From: Propionivibrio sp.
Lineage (GTDB): Bacteria > Pseudomonadota > Gammaproteobacteria > Burkholderiales > Rhodocyclaceae
NCBI GenBank assembly: GCA_017990155.1
Contig: JAGNOM010000102.1
Span: forward strand, 1 to 8,574
DNA: 8,574 bases
Reading direction: 5' to 3'
The translations under genes and the position numbers were made by a program. Positions 1-6,004 of this stretch are shown here, piece after piece (the stretch's first letter is position 1; every line of letters starts with the position of its first letter). The notes under the pieces were generated by a model. It saw only the letters and a list, made by a program, of their open reading frames with translations, made no database searches and was not told where the DNA came from.

Positions 1-2
1 CA

Positions 3-518
3 GCCTTGCTGGCCGCGTGCACAACGCTTGAGCCCGGGCCGGTTGGGAAAACGAACGCGGTGAACCCGGTGACTGGCGAACTGCGCACGCAACCGGCGCT
101 GGAACTGCCGCAAAACACCGAAGTCAGTGCGGAGACCGGCGTCGTGGCCGGTGCGCTGGCTATTTTCGGGCATCCGGTTTCGGCGCTCGGCTTGCCGGGT
201 GAAGTCTTCAGCGCCTCCCAGTCAGCGTTGCTCTACATCATCTATGACCCGTTGGCGCCCAACTGGAGCATCAAGGAAAAGGCGCTCGGCGCCGACAGCT
301 ACTACATTTCTTTGCGCGCCAAGAGCTTCCGTACCGGTGGGGATGGCGAGGCAATTCAGATTCTCAAGCGGCGGGCCATGCAACTCAAACGCGAACGCGG
401 CTTTGAGGACTATCGCATCGTCGATTACTCGGAGGGGATCGAATCGAGTACGCCGTTCACCCATCGCTATTCCGAGGGCACCATTCAGTTGGTCAGGGCG
501 ACGGCCGGGCAACGCTAG
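3..518 (+). CDS. Probable outer-membrane or periplasmic lipoprotein of unknown function (5' partial)
   Basis: The reading frame is open to the left edge, so the start codon and most of the signal peptide lie outside. The first residues read A-L-L-A-A-C-T-T, a good lipobox (L-A-A-C) whose cysteine is at bases 18-20. The mature protein would be about 166 residues and lipid-anchored. The N-terminal third is proline- and threonine-rich, then comes a Gly/Ala-rich hydrophobic stretch (bases about 138-206). The C-terminal half looks like a compact alpha/beta domain, with YYISLRAKSFRTGG, a basic helix LKRRAMQLKRERGFEDYRIV, and a segment YSEGIESSTPFTHRY. The pattern of a beta strand, then a helix with RRA, then GF-x-x-Y-x-I resembles small proteobacterial lipoproteins of the CC0125/CC1285 type, but this is only a pattern resemblance. 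It ends TAG and converges on fliR with a 15-base gap, so it is not part of the flagellar operon. Function unknown. Confidence 0.8.
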   Translation, partial: ALLAACTTLEPGPVGKTNAVNPVTGELRTQPALELPQNTEVSAETGVVAGALAIFGHPVSALGLPGEVFSASQSALLYIIYDPLAPNWSIKEKALGADSYYISLRAKSFRTGGDGEAIQILKRRAMQLKRERGFEDYRIVDYSEGIESSTPFTHRYSEGTIQLVRATAGQR

Positions 519-533
519 ACCTTTCCGTTCGCT

Positions 534-1313
534 TTATCGGAGCAGGAAAAATCCCAGCATCGATCGCAGCCCATGCTCGAACAACTGCTGGAGCGGGGCG
601 GCGAGGTAGGACATGCCGACGTAAAGCGCTATGAATCCGAGCAGAATGGTCACCGGAAAGCCGATCACGATCAGGTTGAGTTGAGGCGCGACGCGGCCGA
701 GCACGCCGAGGGCGACATTGGTGATCAGCAAGGCCGTCACGGCCGGCAGCGCGAGCATGACGCCTGCAGAGAAGATGATGCCTCCGGCACTGGCGATATT
801 GAGCCAGCTGGCTTCCGAGATCGCCAGAAGCTTGACCGGCAGGAAAGTGAAGCTCTGTACCAGGGTTGAAATCACCATCAGGTGCCCGTCGATCGACAGG
901 AACATCAATAGTGCCAGCAAACCAATGAACTCGGAGACGACTGGCGTCTGCGAGGCCGATTGCGGATCATAGGCGGTCGCAAAGCCCAGCCCCATCTGCG
1001 TGCTGATCATCATCCCCGCGAGATCAACGGCGCTGAACACCAGGCGCAAAGCGAAACCCATGGCCAAGCCGATGATCATCTGCTGTGCCAGGATCAGCAG
1101 GCCAAGCCCGGAGGCGGGTTCGATGGCCGGCATCGGCGGTAGCGCCGGGGCAATGGCCACGGCGATGGTGAGTCCGAGTACGAGGCGCACGCGCGTGGTC
1201 AGTCCGGCGTTGTTGAACGGCGGCGCCGCCGCCAGAAGGGCGAGAATGCGCGCCAGCGGGAAGAAGAAGGTGGCGATCCAGGCGTTTAGTTCGGCGGAGG
1301 TGAAGCTGATCAT
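534..1313 (-). CDS. fliR: Flagellar type III export apparatus membrane protein FliR
   Basis: FliR is an inner-membrane component of the flagellar export gate, assembling with FliP and FliQ into the helical core through which axial proteins pass. The 259-residue length is normal for the family. The sequence is strongly hydrophobic with several membrane segments (about residues 13-31, 42-60, 70-95, 125-150, 178-205 and 212-240). Recognisable family stretches are the cytoplasmic MMISTQMGLGFATAYDP (101-117) and the region around GVMLALPAVTALLITNVALG (184-203), followed by RVAPQLN and GFPVTILLG. The ATG lies 7 bases after the fliQ stop and has no clear Shine-Dalgarno, so coupling to fliQ translation is likely. 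It is the last gene of the operon in this window; the next gene is convergent and no flhB follows. Confidence 0.97.
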   Translation of the reverse strand: MISFTSAELNAWIATFFFPLARILALLAAAPPFNNAGLTTRVRLVLGLTIAVAIAPALPPMPAIEPASGLGLLILAQQMIIGLAMGFALRLVFSAVDLAGMMISTQMGLGFATAYDPQSASQTPVVSEFIGLLALLMFLSIDGHLMVISTLVQSFTFLPVKLLAISEASWLNIASAGGIIFSAGVMLALPAVTALLITNVALGVLGRVAPQLNLIVIGFPVTILLGFIALYVGMSYLAAPLQQLFEHGLRSMLGFFLLR

Positions 1314-1320
1314 GGCGCGT

Positions 1321-1590
1321 TCAGCCGATGATCTGCGGAATGCTTTCGAACAGGCGCCGGATATAGTCGACCATCATTTGCAGCATCCACGGGCCGGCCA
1401 GGAGTAGCGTGAGAAAAATGCCGACCAGCTTCGGGATGAATGAAAGCGTCTGCTCGTTGATCTGCGTTGCCGCCTGGAAGATGCTGACGATCAGACCGAT
1501 GACCAAGGCCGCCAGCAATAATGGACCCGAGAGCATGAGCGTCATCTCGACCGCCTGGCGGCCGATGTCCATGACCAGTTCGGGCGTCAT
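1321..1590 (-). CDS. fliQ: Flagellar type III export apparatus membrane protein FliQ
   Basis: FliQ is a small inner-membrane subunit that packs around the FliP-FliR core of the flagellar export gate. The 89-residue length is typical. Two transmembrane helices are visible (about 15-38 and 54-77), separated by the conserved loop QAATQINEQTLSFIPK (39-54), which is the hallmark of the FliQ/SctS family. The ATG overlaps the fliP stop codon in an ATGA arrangement (bases 1587-1590), indicating translational coupling; only a weak GAG-like sequence precedes it. The TGA stop lies 7 bases before fliR. Confidence 0.97.
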   Translation of the reverse strand: MTPELVMDIGRQAVEMTLMLSGPLLLAALVIGLIVSIFQAATQINEQTLSFIPKLVGIFLTLLLAGPWMLQMMVDYIRRLFESIPQIIG

Positions 1591-2339
1591 GTCGAAAAAC
1601 TCATGACCAGCGAGCCCATCAGCAGATGCCAGCCGTCGACGAGCACGAACAGCATCAGCTTGAACGGCAGCGAAACCATCACCGGCGACATCATCATCAT
1701 GCCCATCGACATCAGCACGCTGGCGACGACCATGTCGATGATCAGGAAGGGGATGAAAATGATGAAACCGATCTGAAACGCCGTCTTCAATTCGCTGGTG
1801 ACGAAGGCCGGAATCAGGATGCGCATCGGGACGTCGTTTGCCGATTCGAGCTTGGGCGTGTTGGCCAGCTTGGCGAAGAGGCCGATGTCGGCTTCGCGCG
1901 TTTGCTTGAGCATGAAGCTGCGGAATGGCACTGCGCCGCGTTCGACGGCTTCGGTAAAGCTGATCCGGTTTTCCGTGAGCGGCAGGTAGGCGTCGGTGTA
2001 CGCCCGATCCAGTACCGGTGACATGATGAAAAACGTCAGGAATAGCGACAGGCCGACGATGACCTGGTTGGGCGGTGAGGTCTGGGTGCCGAGCGCGTGG
2101 CGCAGCAGCGAGAGCACGATGATGATGCGCGTGAAGCTGGTCATCATCAGCAAGGCCGCCGGGATGAACGTCAGCGCCGTGATTGTGAGCAGCGTCTGGA
2201 TCGAAAGCGTATAGGTCTGGCCGCCTCCGGGGCCGGGCGTACTGGTCAACGCCGGCAAGCCGCCGGTTTGCGCCCAGGCCGCAAGCGGAAGCAATAGCAT
2301 GACAACGGCGATGCAGCGGACGAGTCTATTCAGGTTCAT
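1587..2339 (-). CDS. fliP: Flagellar type III export apparatus membrane protein FliP
   Basis: FliP forms the central ring of the export gate in the inner membrane, within the basal-body MS ring. It is made with a cleavable signal peptide, seen here as MNLNRLVRCIAVVMLLLPLAAWAQ with likely cleavage after AWA (residues 21-23). Family signatures are clear: TSFTRIIIVLSLLRHALGTQ (67-86) followed by SPPNQV, and FQIGFIIFIPFLIIDMVVAS (188-207) followed by VLMSMGMMMMSP. The met-rich stretch at 210-217 matches the FliP gating loop region. Length is 250 residues, normal for the family. A GGAAG Shine-Dalgarno lies 4 bases ahead of the ATG, and the gene starts inside the last 14 bases of fliO. The stop overlaps the fliQ start. 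Confidence 0.98.
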   Translation of the reverse strand: MNLNRLVRCIAVVMLLLPLAAWAQTGGLPALTSTPGPGGGQTYTLSIQTLLTITALTFIPAALLMMTSFTRIIIVLSLLRHALGTQTSPPNQVIVGLSLFLTFFIMSPVLDRAYTDAYLPLTENRISFTEAVERGAVPFRSFMLKQTREADIGLFAKLANTPKLESANDVPMRILIPAFVTSELKTAFQIGFIIFIPFLIIDMVVASVLMSMGMMMMSPVMVSLPFKLMLFVLVDGWHLLMGSLVMSFST

Positions 2340-2784
2340 GCTTCTTCCGCTCGCTGATCTGTTTCAGCCATTGGCTGAAGGGCTTTTCACCGGCTCCGGC
2401 TTCTGGAATCTCGCCCTTGGGCAGCGTATGCAGCGTCTTGATCTGGCCCGGAACGACGCCGATGACGATCCACTCGTCGCCGACTTCCAGCAGCACGATG
2501 CGCTCTCGGGCACTGATCATCAGTCCGCCGACGATGCGCATCGGGCCGGTGTGGCCAAAACTCCGCCCGCCGTTCAGCTTGCGCAACAGGTAGGCGCCGG
2601 CGAACAGTAGGCCGATGATCAGCGTCAGGCCGAGCAGCATCTGAAGGATCGCCGACCCGGATACGCCGGGTGTTTCAACGGCCGCCGTCTGAGCCCATCC
2701 CAGCACCGGATGCATGCCGCCCGCCAGTACGACGTGGCGAATACGCGATGCGGTGAATGGGGAACGGCGGGAGTGTCGAATCAA
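2326..2784 (-). CDS. fliO: Flagellar biosynthesis protein FliO (start uncertain)
   Basis: FliO is a small bitopic membrane protein that helps assemble the FliP ring. A single membrane helix (about residues 45-67, QMLLGLTLIIGLLFAGAYLL) is followed by a soluble domain with the family pattern RIVGGLMISARERIVLLEVG, then DEWIVIGVVPGQIKTLHTL (83-121). The frame is closed upstream by a stop at 2818-2820, so only two usual starts exist: TTG at 2784 (152 residues) and ATG at 2715 (129 residues). Neither has a strong ribosome site; GGCGGGCGGC precedes the ATG. A GWAQ motif at 29-32 (TTG numbering) looks like the end of a signal peptide, as in FliP, which favours an upstream start. However, the hydrophobic core before it is weak and interrupted by His and Pro. 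The 3' end overlaps fliP by 14 bases. Family assignment is firm; the start is not. Confidence 0.88.
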   Translation of the reverse strand: MIRHSRRSPFTASRIRHVVLAGGMHPVLGWAQTAAVETPGVSGSAILQMLLGLTLIIGLLFAGAYLLRKLNGGRSFGHTGPMRIVGGLMISARERIVLLEVGDEWIVIGVVPGQIKTLHTLPKGEIPEAGAGEKPFSQWLKQISERKKHEPE

Positions 2785-2790
2785 GTCAGT

Positions 2791-2812
2791 CGGCCAGAAT
2801 GGTTGCTGGCCG
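2791..2812 (-). other. Inverted repeat (hairpin) in the fliN-fliO gap
   Basis: A perfect 7-bp inverted repeat, CGGCCAG and CTGGCCG, surrounds an 8-base loop just upstream of the earliest possible fliO start. No U-run follows on the minus strand, so it does not look like a standard intrinsic terminator. It might be a pause, processing or stabilising structure separating the switch genes from the export-gate genes. The rest of the gap (2813-2884) shows only an octamer ATGCGCGC repeated at 2825 and 2849. Confidence 0.45.
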
Positions 2813-2884
2813 CTATCTTAATGCATGCGCGCTCAAGTCGAAACAGCGATGCGCGCCGCATGTGTTGTGGCGTGGGTGCCCGGC

Positions 2885-3295
2885 TCAGCGGCCGATTTTT
2901 CGCATGCGCTCGGAGGGCGTGATGATGTCGGTCAGGCGGATACCGAACTTGTCGTTGACGACGACGACTTCGCCTTGCGCGATCAGCGTGCCATTGACGA
3001 AGACACTCATCGGTTCCCCGGCCATTGCATCGAGTTCGACGACCGAGCCGTGGGCCAGCTGCAGCAGGTTCTTGATCGTTATTTTCGTCCGGCCAAGCTC
3101 GACGGCAATCTGGACCGGGATATCCAGAATCATGTCGAGCTCGTTCATCATCGATGCCTTGCCGTCCGTTTCTCCAAACGACTGGAAGATCTGGGCCGGC
3201 TTCGCTTGAGCGGCGGTTTCGGATTCGGAGATCGCCTGCTCCGCCATCGCGGCGGCCCAATCGTCGTCCATCGAGTCTGTGTTGTCTTCAGCCAT
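2885..3295 (-). CDS. fliN: Flagellar motor switch protein FliN
   Basis: FliN forms the lower part of the cytoplasmic C-ring with FliM, takes part in direction switching and docks the FliH-FliI export complex. The 136-residue protein has an acidic, alanine-rich N-terminal extension (1-48) and a C-terminal SpoA/surface-presentation domain (about 52-128). That domain contains the typical LDIPVQIAVELGRTKITIKN, then LLQLAHGSVVELDAMAGEP, and VNGTLIAQGEVVVVNDKFGI followed by RLTDI. The ATG has a good GGGAG Shine-Dalgarno 6 bases upstream and lies within the 3' end of fliM, overlapping it by 8 bases. It is followed by the longest untranslated gap in the cluster before fliO. Confidence 0.98.
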   Translation of the reverse strand: MAEDNTDSMDDDWAAAMAEQAISESETAAQAKPAQIFQSFGETDGKASMMNELDMILDIPVQIAVELGRTKITIKNLLQLAHGSVVELDAMAGEPMSVFVNGTLIAQGEVVVVNDKFGIRLTDIITPSERMRKIGR

Positions 3296-4292
3296 TTTGT
3301 GCTCCCAGTGCGGGCTCTTCGTTGTCCATGGTCATGAAGCGCTCGATCTTGAGCGCGTACTGCCCGCCCTGCTGACCGTAGCGGCATTCCATCAGGGGAA
3401 TGTGGTCGACATTGACGACAATCTTGTCCGGAATGTTGATTGGAATGATGTCTCCGGTCTTCATCTTCAGAATCTGCCCGAGCGTGACCGTCGTGCTTGC
3501 CAGCTGCGCGGCGATTTCAACTTCGGCGTCCTTCAATTGCTTGCGCAGCATGACGATCCAGCGCTGGTCCGAGGACAACTGATCGCTTTGCATCGAACTG
3601 TAGAGCAGGTCGCGAATCGGTTCGACCATCGAGTAGGGGAAGCAGATGTGCATATCGGCCGCCGTGCCCCCGAACTCAAGCGAAAACGTCGTCGAGATGA
3701 CGATTTCGGAGGGCGTTGCAATGTTCGCAAACTGCGAATTCATCTCCGAGCGGATGTACTCGAAGGTGACGTCATAAACGGGCTTCCACGAGCGCGAGTA
3801 TTCGGTGAATACGACGTTGAGCAAGCCCCGGATGATGCGCTGCTCGGTCGGCGTGAAGTCGCGGCCTTCGACACGGGTGTGGAAGCGACCGTCGCCGCCG
3901 AACATGTTGTCGACCACGAGAAAGACGAGATTGGGATCGAAAACGAAAAGCGACGTGCCGCGCAATGGCTTGGCGGCGACCAGATTCAGGTTGGTCGGAA
4001 CGACCAGATTGCGGATGAACTCGCTGTATTTCTGCACGCGGATCGGTCCGACCGAGATTTCGGTGGTCCGGTGCATGTAGTTGAACAGGCCGATTCTCAG
4101 GTAGCGGGCGAAGCGCTCGTTGATAAGTTCGAGCGTTGGCATTCGTCCGCGGACGATGCGTTCCTGCGTCCCGAGGTTGTATACGCGGACGCCACCCTCG
4201 CCGTCATCGGTCGATTCGGGCTCGTCGGACTCGCCGGTGACTCCCTTGAGTAGGGCGTCGACCTCGTCCTGCGAGAGAAAATCGGTGGCCAT
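3288..4292 (-). CDS. fliM: Flagellar motor switch protein FliM
   Basis: FliM is the C-ring protein that receives phosphorylated CheY and transmits the reversal signal to FliG. The N-terminus carries the CheY-binding peptide, LSQDEVDALL (residues 6-15), followed by an acidic linker. The middle domain (about 40-240) includes the conserved NMFGGDGRF (129-137) involved in FliG contact, and a TPTEQRII helix. The C-terminal SpoA domain (about 255-322) is the FliN-binding part, with LKDAEVEIAAQL and DIIPINIPDKIVVNVDHIPL. Length 334 residues is normal. The ATG lies 6 bases after the fliL stop and has no obvious Shine-Dalgarno, suggesting coupling to fliL; the TGA overlaps the fliN start. The intact CheY-binding motif implies a chemotaxis-controlled motor. 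Confidence 0.98.
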   Translation of the reverse strand: MATDFLSQDEVDALLKGVTGESDEPESTDDGEGGVRVYNLGTQERIVRGRMPTLELINERFARYLRIGLFNYMHRTTEISVGPIRVQKYSEFIRNLVVPTNLNLVAAKPLRGTSLFVFDPNLVFLVVDNMFGGDGRFHTRVEGRDFTPTEQRIIRGLLNVVFTEYSRSWKPVYDVTFEYIRSEMNSQFANIATPSEIVISTTFSLEFGGTAADMHICFPYSMVEPIRDLLYSSMQSDQLSSDQRWIVMLRKQLKDAEVEIAAQLASTTVTLGQILKMKTGDIIPINIPDKIVVNVDHIPLMECRYGQQGGQYALKIERFMTMDNEEPALGAQNG

Positions 4293-4298
4293 TGCTGA

Positions 4299-4838
4299 TT
4301 ACTGGATGATGAAGGAGGTGAACAGCACCTCCTTGACCGGGCCTTCCTTGGCACCCGGTTCAAGAACTTCGTTCATCAGGCTGCGGATTTCACCGGCCAG
4401 CGCTTCCTTGCCCTCTTTGGTGATCAGCTCGGACGCCTTCTTGCCGGAGAGCAGGCGGATGACGTTGTTCCGCAGCTTCGGGGTGTAGGTCTTGATCTTG
4501 TCACCGATGTGGGCGTCTGCAACTTCGAGCGAAATGATGACCTGCAGGTACTGCCCACCCGTGTCCTGGTCGAGATTGACGGTGAACGCCTCCATCGCGA
4601 CGAAGACGGGGATCGACTCCTTGTCGTCCTTCTTCTTGTCCGCCTTGGCTGTCTCCGTGGTGACTTCGCCTTCCTCACCGTCGGCGGCTTCACCGCCGGA
4701 CATCAGCAGGAAAGCGGCCGCGCCACCGATCAGCAGTAGCACGAACAGCGCGATCACAATGATGATGAGAAGCTTCTTGCTTTTCTTCGGCGCGGCGACT
4801 TCTTTTGCCTCAGCGTCCGGTTTGGCTTCCTTGGCCAT
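4299..4838 (-). CDS. fliL: Flagellar basal body-associated protein FliL
   Basis: FliL is a single-pass inner-membrane protein that surrounds the MotAB stator and supports torque or stator stability. The protein has a short Lys-rich cytoplasmic tail (AKEAKPDAEAKEVAAPKKSKK), one transmembrane helix (about residues 23-46), an acidic/lysine linker, and a periplasmic FliL domain (about 75-179) with FTVNLDQDTGGQYLQVIISL and the C-terminal EVLFTSFIIQ typical of the family. I chose the ATG at 4838 (179 residues) because GGGAGG sits 9 bases ahead of it. An in-frame TTG two codons upstream would be only 3 bases from that site. It is preceded by an 88-base gap after fliK and followed by fliM after 6 bases. 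Confidence 0.96.
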   Translation of the reverse strand: MAKEAKPDAEAKEVAAPKKSKKLLIIIVIALFVLLLIGGAAAFLLMSGGEAADGEEGEVTTETAKADKKKDDKESIPVFVAMEAFTVNLDQDTGGQYLQVIISLEVADAHIGDKIKTYTPKLRNNVIRLLSGKKASELITKEGKEALAGEIRSLMNEVLEPGAKEGPVKEVLFTSFIIQ

Positions 4839-4847
4839 GTACAAAAA

Positions 4848-4853
4848 CCTCCC
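4848..4853 (-). promoter_or_regulatory. Strong Shine-Dalgarno of fliL
   Basis: The minus strand reads GGGAGG followed by nine bases and the fliL ATG. It is among the clearest ribosome binding sites in the window and fixes the fliL start at 4838. Together with the 88-base gap it suggests that fliL initiates independently rather than by coupling to fliK. Confidence 0.85.
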
Positions 4854-4870
4854 GTAAATCCTGTTGTTGT

Positions 4871-4891
4871 CTGCCGTCAGGTGCCCGGCAG
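4871..4891 (-). other. Inverted repeat in the fliK-fliL gap
   Basis: A perfect 6-bp inverted repeat, CTGCCG and CGGCAG, flanks a 9-base loop on the minus strand between the fliK stop and the fliL ribosome site. No U-run follows, so it is not a convincing intrinsic terminator. It could act as an RNA stability or processing hairpin. Next to it on the fliK side is an 11-base palindrome, GATGATTCATC (4893-4903). Function unproven. Confidence 0.4.
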
Positions 4892-4926
4892 TGATGAATC
4901 ATCGATATCCGGCCTCCAGCGGCCAA

Positions 4927-5931
4927 TCAGGCGAACAAGTCGACCAGTCCGTTGCCTGCCTGTCCGTGGAAGCCCCGGCTGGTCAGCGATTCGACTGAAC
5001 CGCCCGCAAGTATATCGTTATCGCCACCGGCTTGTGAGCGGGCACGGCTCGCCGCAGGGTTCTCGCTTTGCTGACGGAACGATTCCGAGCTGACGTTCGT
5101 TTGCCCCAGCTGGATCCCCGCACTGGCGAACATTTCACGCAGTCGTGGCAGCGCCGTTTCGATCGCGTCCCGAACCTCCTGATTCGCGGAGACGAAGGAC
5201 GCGCTCGCGCTGCCTTTGTCCACGCTCAACGATATCTCTATCGGCCCCATTTGCGGCGGGTTGAGGGTGAGCTGTGCCGATTGCTTGTCGGCGGTTGCCA
5301 GCCAGACGATCTTTTGCGAAAACTCGGACGACCAACTTTGATCCCTGATGTTCGCATGCACGGCAAGCGGCGCGTCGCGCTGCGCGGTGGCCGCTGGATG
5401 ACTGGCCAGCGTGGAAATTGTCCGCGCCTGCTCGTCGCCCTTTGCGATCGACTCGGTGGCCGGCGCCTTTTCGGTGGTTGCGACGGTGGCCACGGCAAAT
5501 TTTGCCGGCCCGTCGGCGCCGTCCGCCGTCGCGGCCAGTGGCGTTGTGTCTGCTTTGATCGGTTTCTCGGCGTCGATGCCCGTGCCGACCTGCGCCAGGC
5601 CGGCGGTGGTTTCGCTTTTTGCGCTGCCGACTGGAGCGGGGGCTGGTTGATCAGCGGATTGTGCCGATTGCTGCGTCACCAAACCCAGCGTTGCCAGAAT
5701 CGAAGCGGTGTCGACCTCTGCTGCCTCGGTCTGCGCAAGCCCGTCTCCGGTTTCCTCCTGAAGGCCCGCCTCGCCCGTGTTGACCGAGAGATTCATCAGT
5801 TTTTGGCTGAACAGAATGTTCGCGAAGTCCAGGCCGATTGCGCCACCTTCACTCGCCATTGTCGATTCGGTACCGTTGGACGGCGGTGCTGAATGGGAGG
5901 GCGGCAACGCCGAAACGATGGTGACTGACAT
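4927..5931 (-). CDS. fliK: Flagellar hook-length control protein FliK
   Basis: FliK is exported during hook growth, measures hook length and switches export specificity from hook to filament proteins by acting on FlhB. The first two thirds (about 1-198) are low-complexity and rich in Ala, Thr, Ser and Pro, as expected for the ruler part. The conserved C-terminal hook-length control domain spans about 199-285, with SQKIVWLATADKQSAQLTLN, then PPQMGPIEISLSVDKGSASA, and ALPRLREMFASAGIQLGQTN. The tail ends GLVDLFA, a common FliK ending. I chose the ATG at 5931 (334 residues) because AGGA lies 8 bases upstream; a TTG start at 5985 would run through the putative sigma-54 promoter. It follows fliJ after 73 bases and precedes fliL by 88 bases. 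Confidence 0.95.
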   Translation of the reverse strand: MSVTIVSALPPSHSAPPSNGTESTMASEGGAIGLDFANILFSQKLMNLSVNTGEAGLQEETGDGLAQTEAAEVDTASILATLGLVTQQSAQSADQPAPAPVGSAKSETTAGLAQVGTGIDAEKPIKADTTPLAATADGADGPAKFAVATVATTEKAPATESIAKGDEQARTISTLASHPAATAQRDAPLAVHANIRDQSWSSEFSQKIVWLATADKQSAQLTLNPPQMGPIEISLSVDKGSASASFVSANQEVRDAIETALPRLREMFASAGIQLGQTNVSSESFRQQSENPAASRARSQAGGDNDILAGGSVESLTSRGFHGQAGNGLVDLFA

Positions 5932-5939
5932 GGCTTTAT

Positions 5940-5943
5940 TCCT
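5940..5943 (-). promoter_or_regulatory. Shine-Dalgarno of fliK
   Basis: The minus strand reads AGGA (within ACAGGAATAAAG) 8 bases ahead of the ATG at 5931. It selects this ATG over the in-frame TTG 54 bases upstream. Confidence 0.75.
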
Positions 5944-5980
5944 GTGAGCAAGAAGTGCGGTCGACTGCTGCCTTGTGGTC

Positions 5981-5997
5981 AGCAATCTTCATGCCAG
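5981..5997 (-). promoter_or_regulatory. Putative sigma-54 (RpoN) promoter of fliK
   Basis: The minus strand of the fliJ-fliK gap reads CTGGCATGAAGATTGCT. Against the consensus YTGGCACG-N4-TTGCW it matches every position except C to T in the -24 box, and the GG and GC doublets are separated by exactly 10 bases as sigma-54 requires. The GC lies at 5982-5983, so transcription would begin near base 5970, giving a leader of about 40 bases before the fliK Shine-Dalgarno and ATG. Flagellar genes in Vibrio and Pseudomonas are driven by sigma-54 with FlrC/FleQ-type activators, so the site is biologically sensible. An activator site was not identified. Confidence 0.75.
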
Positions 5998-6004
5998 CCA
6001 GTGC

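Noticed and set aside
1511..1526. A TTGCT box with correctly spaced GG inside fliQ
   Set aside because: The -24 element is a poor match (GGGTCC) and the site is inside coding sequence.
2783..2862. A 26-codon frame between fliN and fliO (starts MRRASLFRL)
   Set aside because: It has no ribosome site, no hydrophobic or other recognisable character, and its stop merely overlaps the weak TTG candidate start of fliO.
3279..4253. A 324-residue open frame on the plus strand opposite fliM
   Set aside because: Antisense shadow of fliM with atypical composition and no motif.
4871..4891. A possible sigma-54 promoter for fliL (GGGCACCTGACGGC on the minus strand)
   Set aside because: The GG and GC doublets are 9 bases apart when the -24 box is aligned properly, and the -12 TTGC is not present, so it fails the strict spacing requirement.
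5068..5892. A 274-residue open frame on the plus strand opposite fliK
   Set aside because: Arg/Cys/Leu-rich translation without any domain; fliK on the other strand is supported by its conserved C-terminal domain, ribosome site and operon position.
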